Notes under the pieces: model-generated
What the model was told of the DNA's origin: nothing
The model's input: the letters and a program-made list of their open reading frames with translations, nothing else
Databases searched by the model: none
Made by a program: the position numbers and the translations under genes
Part shown: positions 33,776 to 44,213 of the stretch, one piece after another
How the letters are laid out: each line of letters opens with the position of its first letter
How positions within the stretch are numbered: the stretch's first letter is position 1
Assembly (NCBI RefSeq): GCF_027887165.1
Contig: NC_077227.1
Span: 543,921,189-543,985,188, forward strand
Direction of reading: 5' to 3'
Origin: Monodelphis domestica
Taxonomy: Eukaryota; Chordata; Mammalia; Didelphimorphia; Didelphidae
DNA: 64,000 nt

Positions 33776-34050
33776 CAGCAGATAATCGGTCAAAGGACAT
33801 ATGAACAATTTTCCAAAGAATTTCAAACAATAAATGGCCATATGCAAACATACTCTAAATCATTATTAATAAGAGAAATATAAGTTTAAAAAACAAATCA
33901 GACGTTTCATCTCAAACCCATCAAACTAGAAAAAAACATCAAAAAATGGTAACAGTCAGTGTTGGAAGAATTACTGATGAAAAGAACACTCATATGCTCT
34001 TGCTGTAGCTATCAATGGTTGGACCAACAAGTCTATAAAATAATTTGGAG
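33775..34050 (+). repeat. Old L1 ORF2 fragment
   Basis: 'ggtcaaaggacatatgaacaattttccaaagaa', 'aaatggccatatgcaaacatac', 'gacgtttcatctcaaacccatcaaactag', 'taacagtcagtgttggaagaatt' match the ORF2 region around 48090-48280 of the intact L1 ('agcaagggacatgaacag...'). Confidence 0.62.
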
Positions 34051-34700
34051 ATATGGAAGGAAAGTGTATTAACAAGAAAGGACAGAATTGCTGAATTCAG
34101 AAGGAAGTATTGGGCTAGGGGAAAAAATAAACTTTGTTTTGGAACACGAGTTTAAGCTGTTTATGGAACATCCAAATTATAGATATTTGAATATTCAGGT
34201 CTGAAGATTGGAACAGAAGCAGGATTGAAGGTAGTTCTGAATGTTGTTTGCAATCCAGTACAAATAAAGTTGCAGAAATACATGTACATATATGTATACT
34301 TGCATATACATGAAATCAAAAGGTAGAGAGTGATTATTTAAGAGGTCAGAGTTGCTCAATATCATTGGAATTAGAATATGAAAAGGGAAGAAATAAAAGA
34401 GAAAGCTGTCAAGTTAGAAGGTTAGAATTCAATTCAACATTACTACATGCAAACCCCTTCCCAGAGAGCTTTTTTTAAACAAATAAAAAAGAAATGTTCG
34501 AAAAGGCAGTTCAATAAAACTAACCAATATATCCAAAAGTCTGATGTATGTAGTGTTTTATGTCCTTAGCCCTCCAACTCTGGAATAAGGGTGGGGAAGT
34601 GATTATGGGAAAAGATCAGTACTAAGTTTGGGACATGAGTTTAAAGTGTTGGTGCTGCAAGTGATTGAGGATGTCCTGTTGAATACTAGCTAGGCAAAGT
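34050..34700 (+). repeat. Two fragments of the unnamed ancient repeat
   Basis: 34140-34250 ('cacgagtttaagctgtttatggaacatccaaattatagatatttg ... caggtctgaagattgg') and 34625-34700 ('gggacatgagtttaaagtgttgg ... aggatgtcctgttg') share the motif order 'gacatg.gtttaa.gtg ... g.catcc'. They correspond to an internal part of the family also found at 11085 and 61460. Confidence 0.35.
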
Positions 34701-34769
34701 TGAAAAATAATAGACCTTATGCTCATGTATTTTGTAATCCAATAAGAAAATACAATGTAGTGTGATTGA

Positions 34770-34930
34770 TTTGTAAATTAAAGGGATCTTTGAAACTTTT
34801 CTTTCTTATTTTACATGTGAAGAAATTAAAGCTTAAAGAGATTAAATTAGTTTCACAGAGTTACATAGGTAGTAGGTGACAGAATTAGAATTTGAACTTT
34901 TGCATCCTTTGGCTCCAGAGAAAAGACTTC
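34770..34930. repeat. L3/MIR-like composite fragment
   Basis: 'gggatctttgaaacttttctttcttattttacatgtgaagaaattaaagc' then 'tttcacagagttacataggtagtagg' then 'ttagaatttgaacttttgcatcc' follow the composite repeat described at 32165. Confidence 0.38.
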
Positions 34931-34954
34931 CGATTGAACTATTTTAAGTCTGAT

Positions 34955-35175
34955 ACCAGGTCAGCTAAATGGTGCAGTGGTTATAATGCCAGATCAGAAG
35001 TCAGGAAAACTCATCTTCATGAGTTCAAATCTGGTCCCAGACATTTACTAACAGTGTGACCCTAGACAAGTCACTTAATCCTGTTCACCTCACTTTTTCT
35101 CATTTATAAAGTGAACTGGAGTAGGAAATGGCAAACTATTCTGTTCTATTTGTGCCTTCAAAATGCCTCTGGGTA
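34955..35175 (+). mobile_element. Mar-type CORE-SINE
   Basis: 'ggtcagctaaatggtgcagtggttataatgcc', 'catgagttcaaatctggtcccagacatttac', 'gtgtgaccctagacaagtcacttaatcctg', 'aaagtgaactggagtaggaaatggcaaac', with a decayed tail 'gccttcaaaatgcctctggg'. An A-box-like core and a B-box-like core are both visible. Confidence 0.75.
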
Positions 35176-35200
35176 GCCCGGGGTTTCCTTTTGTCTCATT

Positions 35201-35203
<3 letters not shown>

Positions 35204-35231
<28 letters not shown>
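35204..35231. repeat. (TA)n microsatellite
   Basis: Fourteen TA units. Confidence 0.92.
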
Positions 35232-36725
35232 CCTACATATAGGTATTTAAAGGGATAATACAAAAAACTGCCTCCTAATATCCAGGGTAAACCATTTGAT
35301 CCTATCCTTCTCAAAGAACTTGGGTATCTTGGCCATCTGTGTCTCCTCCTTACTATGTTTTTGGAAGTGTGGGTACATAATAGAGTCATAAACTTAGAGT
35401 TACATCTAAGAGGATTGTCAGAAAATGTCTGGTAAAATCCCTTTATATTACACATAACAAAACTGAACACCAAAGAGATGAAGTGCCTTGCTCAAGGTTG
35501 TACAATTCAGCTCTGGAGCTATCATGTATTTCCCAGAACTGAATTTTCCTTTGGGAATGAAAGTATAGTTAAATTTGTATCTCTTTTAATATGACTCTAA
35601 GACAGGAGATCAGAGACCTGAAGATACAGGAAAACTGAGAAAAATGATTGAGAACCATTTACCATATTACCTCCATATCTCACCTCCTTTACCTTGACCT
35701 ATTTCCTTTTCTAAAAAATGAGAAAGTTGGATTCATTCTTCTATGTCCATAACAGCTCTGAGACTATACACAATTTCTATAAAGTCACCTGAATTAGTTA
35801 TAACAAAAAAGAAAATATATTCATCTAAGCAATCATTTCTATGAACTTATATAAAAGGAAGTTCAATATTTCAGTCCCTATTCAGAATGAGGCAGATCCT
35901 ATTTTCCTCACACCCATTATCTTTTATGGTAAACTTGGTGCCCACACCCATTATTTAATCACTCTCTCCCAGCAGGTATTAATTTTGGAGAAAAGCTTCT
36001 ATTTCATTAATTAGGTTTAGGAAACTGAAGTGGTATTGATTTATCTTCCCTTTTTATATTAACAAGTTTATTCCACAGATCTATTTGCTTTTTCCAAACC
36101 ATACTTCACTTTAATTGACTTCTCAGTTCATTGGAAATATATTGGGGAAAATCACGATGTGCAAAGAAGGCATTAGTAAAACATGATCGTTCAAGTGTTT
36201 TCAGTTCTTTCATTCAGCATTCAATAAACATTTGTTCCATATTTGCTATGTACAATGTACTATTAGTTATTGTGGATTCAAAGAAAAAACATTTAAATTG
36301 TTGCATAGTTTCTACTCTCAAGAAGTTTACTTTCTTCATTCTTTAGTCTAACAAAATCTTTAAATGTGCTCTACCATCATGAATGCTCAAGGTATATATT
36401 AGAGGGCACCCATAAGACTGTTTTTATGCCCCCAGGTCACTTTGTCTATGATTTTGACTTTGACAACACCTATTCCTCACTTCAATCTGGATACTGAATG
36501 GGTAAAGAAAACATGATTCCAGACTTCCTCCCCAAGTTCTAGCCCCCTCTCTTCTTAGCTCTGCTACATAGAGTAGGGGCAGTGGTCTCTTTTCCAGATA
36601 CACTTCCTCCCCAAGCAGGTATACATCTGGAAAAAACATCCAGTGTTCTAAGGTGAATTTGTCTCCCTTAAGGCTTTACTTTAAGGAAACCTTCCTTTGA
36701 CCTCCTGCTCCTTTTGTTACCCAAG
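35232..36725. other. No gene seen; scattered degraded repeats
   Basis: 35385-35540 is an L3/MIR-like composite ('gagtcataaacttagagttacatctaagagg ... gaagtgccttgctcaagg'). 35600-35770 is a very weak MIR. 36200-36340 is L2-like ('cattcaataaacatttgttcc ... ctctcaagaagtttac'). 36370-36720 is unrecognised. Confidence 0.35.
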
Positions 36726-36728
36726 CCA

Positions 36729-36748
36729 AAAAATAAATAAATAAATAA
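36729..36748. repeat. (AAAT)n microsatellite
   Basis: Five AAAT units. Confidence 0.85.
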
Positions 36749-36749
36749 G

Positions 36750-37299
36750 ATAATAGCTATGCTTCTGGCATTCAGTTGACCTGACTTCCCACTAGTTATT
36801 CATAAGATTTTAGGATTAGAAAGAACCTTTGAAATCATCTAGCCCCCACTCCATTGATTTACATATGAGACAAGGTCTATCAGTGAAGTGAAAATCAATG
36901 GAAATTATTTTCTCAAAGTCATGCTGCCATTCAGTAATGAGGTATGATCATTAAAGAAGTAAATAACTTTTTCCTATGTAAAAATTAAAATTAATATCAA
37001 ATAATAAAATTTTATATTTTAAGTGATTTATTAGTGATCATTAGAAATAAAGGAATAAAAGGGATACAAAATAAAAATCATATGCCTGTAGCTAATCAGC
37101 CTGTTCAAAACCTCCAGGCTTACCACCATCATCCTTGCCAGAAAGCCCCAGAGGCCAGAGCCAGAACACCCACTGAATTTAACCGCTGTCTACTGGAAGT
37201 ACCTAATGATATGAAGTCAGTGTGCTCCTGGGAAATGTAGTTCTTTTTTTAGGGTAACAGATTTTCAATCATACACCTATAGTCAAGTAGGAATATCAT
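36750..37299. other. No gene seen; one degraded composite repeat
   Basis: 36805-36950 is the L3/MIR-like composite ('tttaggattagaaagaacctttgaaatcatctagcccccactcc'). The rest is unrecognised; a 68-codon frame at 37034-37240 shows no domain. Confidence 0.35.
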
Positions 37300-37345
37300 T
37301 AACCATCATCATCATCACCACCACCACCATTACCACTCTCACTAT
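37299..37345. repeat. (ATC)(ACC) trinucleotide repeat
   Basis: ATC units change to ACC units within one run of about 45 bp. Confidence 0.85.
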
Positions 37346-37369
37346 CACCATTAATTGGATGACTGGATG

Positions 37370-37500
37370 AATAAATGAAAAATATATCTATTTATTACAT
37401 TCCTTACCATGTATCAAGCACTGTGCTAAGCCCAGGAGGCACTATACAAACAGAATAAAAAACATTTCATGCTTTCAAGAAATTCATACTTTAAATTAGG
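37370..37500 (+). repeat. L2-like dispersed repeat segment
   Basis: 'tctatttattacattccttaccatgtatcaagcactgtgctaagcccaggaggc' then 'tgctttcaagaaattcatac' match the L2-like family. Confidence 0.5.
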
Positions 37501-37715
37501 GGAGTATTTGTCATGTCTAACTCTTCATGATTCCATATGGGGTTTTTGTGGCAAAGATATTGGAGTGGTTTGCCTTTTCCTTCTCCAGTTGATCAGGCAA
37601 ATAGGGGTTAAGTGACTTGACCAGGATAACACAGGTAGTGTCTGAGGACAGATTTAAACTCAAAGCTTCCTGACTCTAGGTCACTCTTATCCACTAAACC
37701 TTCCAGCTGTCTCTC
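37500..37715 (-). mobile_element. Mar-type CORE-SINE, reverse
   Basis: 'gtcatgtctaactcttcatgattccatatggggtttttgtggcaaagatattggagtggtttgcc' is the reverse of the Mar tail. The core 'aagtgacttgaccaggataacac', B-box region 'gatttaaactcaaagc' and head 'tatccactaaaccttccagctgtct' follow. Confidence 0.8.
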
Positions 37716-37899
37716 TTAATTAGGGAAGGAACATAGGAAAGTTCAGCTGTAGGGAATATGGAAAAGACCCAAAGTTGTAAGAATTGATTCATGATGGTGA
37801 ATGGCAAAACCCAGGGGTCTTTAACTGACATCAGTAGATAGGATGAGAGATCTGAAGCTCAAGAGTACATAAAGGTAGGGCATATGGTGTAAAAGAGAG

Positions 37900-38035
37900 A
37901 AAATCAGATCTAGCAATGCAAAGGAACAGCCCAAGCTATGGGGGAAGGGCAAGAAGATGGAGGTGGGAGGCAGCTCACATGGGGTATGAGGGTTGCAGTT
38001 TAGGCACTTGGTCTCTAAAAGGTTTGCCATCACTG
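37900..38035 (+). mobile_element. hAT-type MITE fragment (right end)
   Basis: 'gggaggcagctcacatggggtatgagg' and the intact terminus 'cacttggtctctaaaaggtttgccatcactg' match the right end of the copies at 2215 and 27595. This is the best-preserved right terminus in the window. Confidence 0.65.
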
Positions 38036-38074
38036 GTAGTCTTAACTCTGATATTAGCTTAAGTGACCATGATA

Positions 38075-38270
38075 ACAGGGTCATAGTTTTAGAGTTGGAA
38101 GAGACTTTAAAGGTCATTTAGATCATATTCTTATTTTCTGGATAAGGTGTTCTTGGTCCAGAGGTAAAATAATTTACCTGGAGCACAAAGGGAATAAGAT
38201 GTAGAGCTGGGATTCAAACACTTTCTGCGACTCTAGGTTCAATATTCTTTTCATGACCACATAACGCCTA
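38075..38270. repeat. L3/MIR-like composite fragment
   Basis: 'tcatagttttagagttggaagagactttaaaggtcatttagatc' then 'agctgggattcaaacactttctgcgactctagg'. Confidence 0.45.
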
Positions 38271-38985
38271 ATGTAATCTGAGTTTCAGTTTATTATTGTT
38301 TCTTCTGTAAAATGGGTGTAATAATGCCTTCAGTCCCTGCCTAGAAGGGGTGGATGAGTAAGTTGAAGCAAGATAATTTATGGAAATAACTCTAATTATT
38401 ATAATTATTTCTGGACTCTCCAGAAGCTCTCTGGAGTTCTCAGCTGTTTTCCTTTCACTGCCCCAAGGCAAAACAGAAGCTCCCTGAGCCAGTGGGAATC
38501 TCCTCTGCTTCTTTCTTAGCATAAGGGAAACCTTATGTCCCAGGACTGGATCTCCTTCATGTTGCAGGTCAGTGTTCCAATTAACTGCTTCTTCATGCTT
38601 AATATCAGGTAATCATTCTTTTCCCTAATTCAGCCTTGATTAAGTGTTTCTCTAAGACACTTTGAAACAGAGTTAGCATTGGAGGCCGGAGAAAAAAATC
38701 TAACAGTCCCATACCCCTTACAAAAAGTATCTTATACGTATATGTTCAAAGAACTACAAATAATCTAATTAAGCTGGAAAACTACTCATATGCAATTTTA
38801 AACATCTTATTTATTTTGTTATTCTGAACTAAACACTAAATAGAATTAGCATTACCACAAGATAAATATACACATGGATATATGGTTAGAACAGGAAAAA
38901 TTATACACGAAACCTGGAATCACTATTATATACGGATTGCTTTTAACATATATATTTTTTCAATATATAATTTGTAGAACTATCC
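38270..38985. other. No gene seen; partly repeat-free
   Basis: 38390-38690 is GC-richer and free of recognised repeats. 38700-38985 is AT-rich and unrecognised. A short inverted motif 'cataagggaaaccttatg' lies near 38521. Confidence 0.3.
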
Positions 38986-39524
38986 TACTTGTTTGTATTT
39001 TTCCTACCATTCTCTTCTGTGTATTTTTTTAAATGCTTAAATAACAGATTTTCTTTTCTTTTGCCTATTCTATACCATCCCCCTACTTTTCTTTCCATCC
39101 CCTCAAGGGAAGAGAAAAAAAAAACAGACCCATGTAACAGATATGCATGGTCAAGAAAAAACAATTCTCACATTGGACCTATAGTTTTAAAAGTTATTTT
39201 GCTTTTGTTTTTTCAGTGAATCACCTTCCTGTCAATAAAAGGATAGTACATTTTTCATCATTCCTCTAGAATCATAGTTGGTCATTGTATTGATCAGGTT
39301 TGAGTCTGTTGAAATTGTTTTTGTGAGTTTTTTTTAACATTATTGCTATTGTATAAATTATTCACCTGGTTTTGCTCATTCTGTATCAGTTTTTGCTTTT
39401 GTTTTGCTTCACTGTAACAGTTTACAAAAATCTTTCCAAATTTCTTAGAAATCATTTCTTGTATGGCAATATTGTTCAATTATATTTCTTTATCATAACA
39501 GTTTATTTTGAACAATTCCGATTT
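38985..39524 (-). repeat. Old L1 3' UTR/ORF2 end (left part of a split element)
   Basis: 'taacagatatgcatggtcaag', 'gtcattgtattgatcagg', 'attgctattgtataaattattcacctggttttgctcattctg', 'caaaaatctttccaaatttc' are the reverse of an old marsupial L1 3' end. It continues at 40148 after a younger L1. Confidence 0.58.
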
Positions 39525-40147
39525 AGTGCCCACTTCTTTTTTTAATTGAAAAATTCATTTAATTAATTAATTTATAATATTTTTCCATGGTTACATGATT
39601 CATGTTCTTCCCCTCCCCTTTACACCCCCCTCCCCATAGCCAATGCACAATTCCACTGGGTTTTACTCATGTCATTGATCAAGATCAATTTCCATATTAT
39701 TGAAAATTGTGCTAGGGTGATCCTTTAGAGTCTACATCCCCAATCATATCCCCATCAACCCATGTAATCAAGCTTTTCTTTTTCTTCTGTGTTTCTACTT
39801 CCACAGTTTTTCCTTTGAATGTGGATAATGTTCTTTCTCGTAACTCCTTCTCAGTTGTTCAGGATCACTGCATTGCCACTAATGGAGAAGTCCATTACAA
39901 TCGATTGTACCACAGTGTATCAGTCTCTGTGTACAATGTTCTCCTGGTTCTACTCCTTTCACTCTGCATCAGTTCCTGGAGGTCATTCCAGTTCACATAT
40001 ATTTCCTCCAGTTTATTATTCCTTTGAGCACAATAGTATTCAATCACCAACAGAAACCACAATTTGTTCAGCCATTCCCCAATTGAAGGGCATCCCTTCA
40101 TTTTCCAATTTTTTGCCACCACAAAGAGCACAAGTGCCCACTTCTTT
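39525..40147 (-). mobile_element. 5'-truncated L1 with 15-bp target-site duplication, nested in an older L1
   Basis: The body (39540-40132) contains the 3' UTR with its C-rich (- strand G-rich) tract near 39608-39634 and the last ORF2 codons. The duplication agtgcccacttcttt lies at 39525-39539 and 40133-40147. It is clearly more diverged from the intact L1 than the copy at 19508, so it belongs to an older or different subfamily. Confidence 0.94.
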
Positions 40148-41480
40148 GCTAAAACCAATAGACCTTAGTCTTTTATTTTTTTAATATGTGGACCATTTTC
40201 TTCTTTCTTTGTTCATTTTGGGGGATGTGGGACAGAGAGTCTTTGCATCAAAGGACATGCCAGGCAAGTTTAATAACTTTTTGATGAGAGTAGCAAATTG
40301 TTTTTCATAATAGCAAGGCCAATGGTGCTTTCCATATGACATGAGGATGTACACTCCTTTTTTTTCTTTTCGTTTTTGTCAATCTGGTATGAAACAACTT
40401 AAGAGTTGATTTAACTTACATTTTTGTCATTATTAATGATTGACTATTTTCAATTCTATCATGATTAATAATTGGCTATTCTTAGCTTAGATTTTTTTCA
40501 TTGAAAATTGCCAGTCATAAACTTTGACCATTTTTCCTTCAGGAAATGGCTCTTATTCTAATAATTTTGAATCATTTCTGAGAGTGTGTATTGTATATGA
40601 GATATTTATAAGAGAAAATTGTTGTTTTACTATTTAACCATTTACTTCCTGATATTAACTACATTGGTTTTATGTGTACAAAGATTTTAAAATTTTATAT
40701 AATGAAAATAGTCTATTTTATCTTCCCTTATCATCTGCATCCCTTATTTAGTCAATAATTTTTCGGCTGTCTATAGTTGTGAAAAATCTTTCCTTCCTTA
40801 TTGTTCTATGTTATGATTTGTGCTTTTATATGTAAGCCCTGTATCCACTTGGAGTTTGTCTTAGTATATGATGGGTGATATTGATCTGTAACAAATTTCT
40901 GTTATATTGTTGTCTAGTTTTCTAAGAAGTTTTTGTTAAGCAGTGAGTCCTTACTTCAGTAGTTTAAGTCTTTAGACTTATCAAAGACTTTACTACTATA
41001 TTTATTTGCTTGTATATGTTGCAACATCATCATCATAACTAGTATTTATATAATACCTACTACATGCCAAGGACTTTTATAAGCACTTTACAAATATAAT
41101 CGCATTTAGTCCTCACAACAACTCTTCCAGATGAGTACTGTTAACCACATGTTACTCTTCAGGAAACTGAGGCAAACAGAAGTTAAGTGACTTACCGAAG
41201 ATCATGTATCTAATAAGTAACTAAGGCCAAATTTGAATTGGAGTTTTCCTGATTCAAGATCCATCATTCTATCCACTGCTCTATTTAGCTACATACTTAA
41301 TCCATTCCACTTTCCAATCTCTATTTTTAGTGCTTGCTTTGTAGTATATTTGAGATCTAGCACTGCTAGGCCTCTTTCCTTCCAACTTTTAAAATTTTTT
41401 AAATTCTTTTCTTTGGAATTCTTGATCATTTTTCTCTAGATACATGTTATCTATATATATGTCATTAGCTGTGTTCTTTT
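40148..41480 (-). repeat. Old L1 ORF2 (right part of the split element)
   Basis: 'catcaaaggacatgcc', 'ctttgaccatttttccttcaggaaatggc', 'tgtatccacttggagtttgtcttagtatatg', 'gtctagttttctaagaagtttttgttaagcagtgagtcc', 'gagatctagcactgctaggcctctttcc' follow the ORF2 order of the intact L1 in reverse. A MIR-type SINE splits it at 41031-41275. Confidence 0.65.
41031..41275 (+). repeat. MIR/Mar-type SINE (AAT-headed form) inserted in an old L1
   Basis: 'ataactagtatttatataatacctactacatgcc', 'tcctcacaacaactcttccagatgagtactg', 'gaaactgaggcaaacagaagttaagtgacttacc', 'tttgaattggagttttcctg', 'ttctatccactgc' follow the family order over its full length. Confidence 0.72.
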
Positions 41481-42644
41481 TATTTTCCCTTCTGCAGGTG
41501 CTCTGATGTCATCTCCTTGATAACTCCAACCAATGTGGATTCCACACTGAAAGTGTTGAAGTTGTCTACATACCAACTGACACAATATCTCTCATTTGGC
41601 CACTTGATCATGTGGGAATATGAACATTTAAGGCACACTATACATACTATCCAGTGGAAAGGATCACAGAGAATATCATAGGAAAACCCCATGATTTGAA
41701 AGACATACCTGTACCATTTTGTGAATTCGACTTTCCTTCTCCATATCTTATTTGTTCACACTATCAGGCTATCTGAAATGGGATCCCAGAGCATCCTTAA
41801 CCTGTTAAAATAATTTTTGTTTCTTTGCAACCCAAAACAGGTACTGTTTCTTACATGAAATCTTCCCTGATCACACTATATGGAAATAGCCTCTGCCTCC
41901 TCAGTCATTAAAATATCTATTTGCACTCTTCTATCCACATATCACCTTCCAATTTGTAATACAATTATTTGTGAACATTTCATATCCTACTAAATAGTAA
42001 GTTCCTTGAGGATATGCACAATATTTTTCATTTTGCATCTCCAGTAATTTGTACAAAACCTTACCTAAAGTATCCACTTAATGAATGTTCATTGAACTAA
42101 CGTAATGGTTGGCATTCAATGAATATTTGCTATTAATAAAGCATGACACTGTTTTGTTACTGCTATGACCCTTATTTGTGCTCTCTAAAAAAGTAAAATC
42201 TCATGGAAATATCATGGCACAATGTAGATAAGATAGGAATAGTTAAAGGTATTGTGGTTTCAGATTAGGGGGAAAGAGGTCTCATGAATTACTATTTTTC
42301 CCTATTCCCATAAAAAAAATTGTTCCTCTAGGAAGTGAATCTCAGCTGGGAATTCACCATGAAAATCTTTCTCACATCACTTTTAAAGAAGGTCATTCAT
42401 TAATGGGAGGAATTTCAAAGGAGAATTCCAGGATGATGAAGGGGTGTGGGAACAATTCCATATAAAAAGTTCATATTTACATAAGGCTTTTCCAAGTATT
42501 TCTCCTCATACACAACAACTTTTTAAGTAAGGACAAATGATTTGGATGATCCCCATCTTATAGATGCAGAGTCACTGTAACATCTGAAGATACTGATTCT
42601 AGAGAAGACAAAACAGGGAATTGCTCATTGGCATCAAATACTTA
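41480..42644 (+). other. No gene seen; contains an L2 3' end at about 41840-42110
   Basis: 41840-42110 carries 'tgaaatcttccctgatcacac', 'gcctctgcctcctcagtc', 'agtaagttccttgaggatatgcac', 'cttacctaaagtatccacttaatgaatgttcattgaac', the L2 3' order. The remainder, including 42180-42640 just before the intact L1, is unrecognised. Confidence 0.5.
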
Positions 42645-42657
42645 AAACATTTGTGTA

Positions 42658-43229
42658 GACTTCCCGGTAATCATGGCTGCAATCTAGACGCTGCACGCTT
42701 TCTCTCCCCAGCACCGAACGAAATAGACTACATCAAAGGAGCATAAAATCACCTTTGGAGGAACAGAAGGACTCCCCAGTACCCCACAGAGGCAAAGGTA
42801 CGTGGGGCTTGAACATTTCAACACTAAAATAAGAAGGAAAAGCTTGCACAGAAAAGTGAACTGAGCCGCCCTTCCCCCACCCCACCTCCCCCACTAAACC
42901 AGAGTGAGCTACCTGAGCACTCACCGGGACAGCGAGTGAGTGGGGAGCGTCTCTGTCTGGGGGGGCACTCCAGGGTCCTTGGGATCTGGGGACTGCCAGG
43001 AAAAAACGTCTCAGGGCGCTTTCACTGGAGAAGCCAGCGGACTTCGGGCGGGCTGCGCTGAACAAGGCGCGCTGATTATCTGGGCGGAGCTGAATACCTG
43101 GGCTCAGCTGAATACCTGGGCTCGGAGGCTGGGAAGAACTAGTCTGAAGCAACCTAAATTCACAGAAAAACCACTCTTATAACCCAGACCCCAGACCAAA
43201 AAGGAAAGGGAAATAAAAACACCAAAGGG
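42658..43229 (+). promoter_or_regulatory. L1 5' UTR / internal promoter
   Basis: The first 25 nt contain ATGGC at 42673-42677, about 16 nt from the start. Human L1 has a YY1 site at a similar place, so a role in start-site choice is an inference. The part from about 42890 to 43130 is GC- and CpG-rich ('cgctttcactgg', 'gacttcgggcgggctgcgctgaac', 'gcgcgctg') against an AT-rich neighbourhood, as expected for a methylation-controlled L1 promoter. There is a short tandem at 43087-43122: 'tgaatacctgggctc' occurs twice in a row with minor changes. Confidence 0.7.
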
Positions 43230-44213
43230 ATGGCTCACATGGCCCAAAATCAAGCCTCCAGGAAGAAAGGGAAAAAAGTGACTATTGAAAACTTTTATGG
43301 TGGAAGTACCCAAGGAAAAGAGGAGAATGAGGAGGAAATCCAAAAAAATTCAGAACACGCCTCCCAAAATGGAAACTATCAACAAGCTCTGGAAGATCTC
43401 AAACTGGAACTTATCCAAAAGATGGAAACCTTCTGGAAAGAAAAATGGGAGAAAGAGATCAGCTGTCTGACAGATAAGAATGCTCAATTGGAAAAAGAAC
43501 TCGAAGCATCCAATACAAGGGCAGACAAGGCTGAAAAGCAAATCCAGTCCCTAATGACCAGAATCAAGCACCTAGAAGAAAGTGAGATGATAAAACAGCA
43601 AGAATCAATAAAGCAAACCCAAACAATTAATGAATTGGAAGAAAACATAAAATATCTCACTGAGAAGGTCACGGACCTGGAGAACAGAGGAAGACGAGAA
43701 AATCTCCGTATCATCGGTCTCCCAGAAAAACCAGAGGTAAACAACAAATTGGATTTTATTCTAGAGGAGATTATAAAAGAAAATTGCCCCCACGTTCTGG
43801 AGCAAGGGGGCAAAATAGAAATAGAAAGGATTCATAGAACACCTTCTATACTAAATCCCCAAAAGACAACGCCTAGGAATGTAATTGCCAAATTCAAGAG
43901 CTTCCAAGTAAAGGAGAAAATCCTACAAGAAGCCAAGAAGAAGAGCTTCAGATATAAGGGGGCTCCCATAAGGATCACACATGACTTAGCGGCTAACACA
44001 CTAAGAGACCGCAAAGCATGGAACACGATATTTAGAAAGGCAAGAGAGCTGGGTCTCCAACCAAGAATCAACTACCCAGCAAAACTGACTATATACTTCC
44101 AGGGGAAAGTATGGGCATTCAACAAAATAGAAGATTTCCAAGCATTTGCTAAGAAAAGACCAGAGCTCTGTGGAAAGTTCGATATCCAAGCACAGAAAGC
44201 AAGAGAAACATGA
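43230..44213 (+). CDS. L1 ORF1 protein (RNA-binding chaperone), intact
   Basis: The 327-residue product would be the L1 RNA-binding protein that trimerises, coats L1 RNA and acts as a nucleic-acid chaperone in the cytoplasmic ribonucleoprotein. Residues 1-45 are basic then acidic and probably disordered. About 50-150 is a heptad-rich coiled coil (for example LEKELEASNTRADKAEKQI). About 152-245 is the RRM, opening with ENRGRRENLRIIGLPE and including PRNVIAKFKS. About 246-310 is the C-terminal domain (RITHDLAANTLRDRKAWN, then LTIYFQGKVWAFNKIEDF). Length is close to human ORF1p (338). The start is the first ATG after the GC-rich 5' UTR; a second ATG follows at codon 4. No stop or frameshift. ORF2 follows after 686 nt. 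Family assignment is firm; activity is not shown by sequence. Confidence 0.96.
   Translation: MAHMAQNQASRKKGKKVTIENFYGGSTQGKEENEEEIQKNSEHASQNGNYQQALEDLKLELIQKMETFWKEKWEKEISCLTDKNAQLEKELEASNTRADKAEKQIQSLMTRIKHLEESEMIKQQESIKQTQTINELEENIKYLTEKVTDLENRGRRENLRIIGLPEKPEVNNKLDFILEEIIKENCPHVLEQGGKIEIERIHRTPSILNPQKTTPRNVIAKFKSFQVKEKILQEAKKKSFRYKGAPIRITHDLAANTLRDRKAWNTIFRKARELGLQPRINYPAKLTIYFQGKVWAFNKIEDFQAFAKKRPELCGKFDIQAQKARET

Noticed and set aside
39819..40184. 121-codon + frame
   Set aside because: Antisense to the truncated L1's ORF2 end; its match to similar frames elsewhere only reflects the shared L1 3' end.
42733..43152. 139-codon - frame in the L1 5' UTR
   Set aside because: GC-rich promoter with few stops; no domain recognised. 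An antisense L1 ORF is conceivable but nothing here supports it beyond openness.
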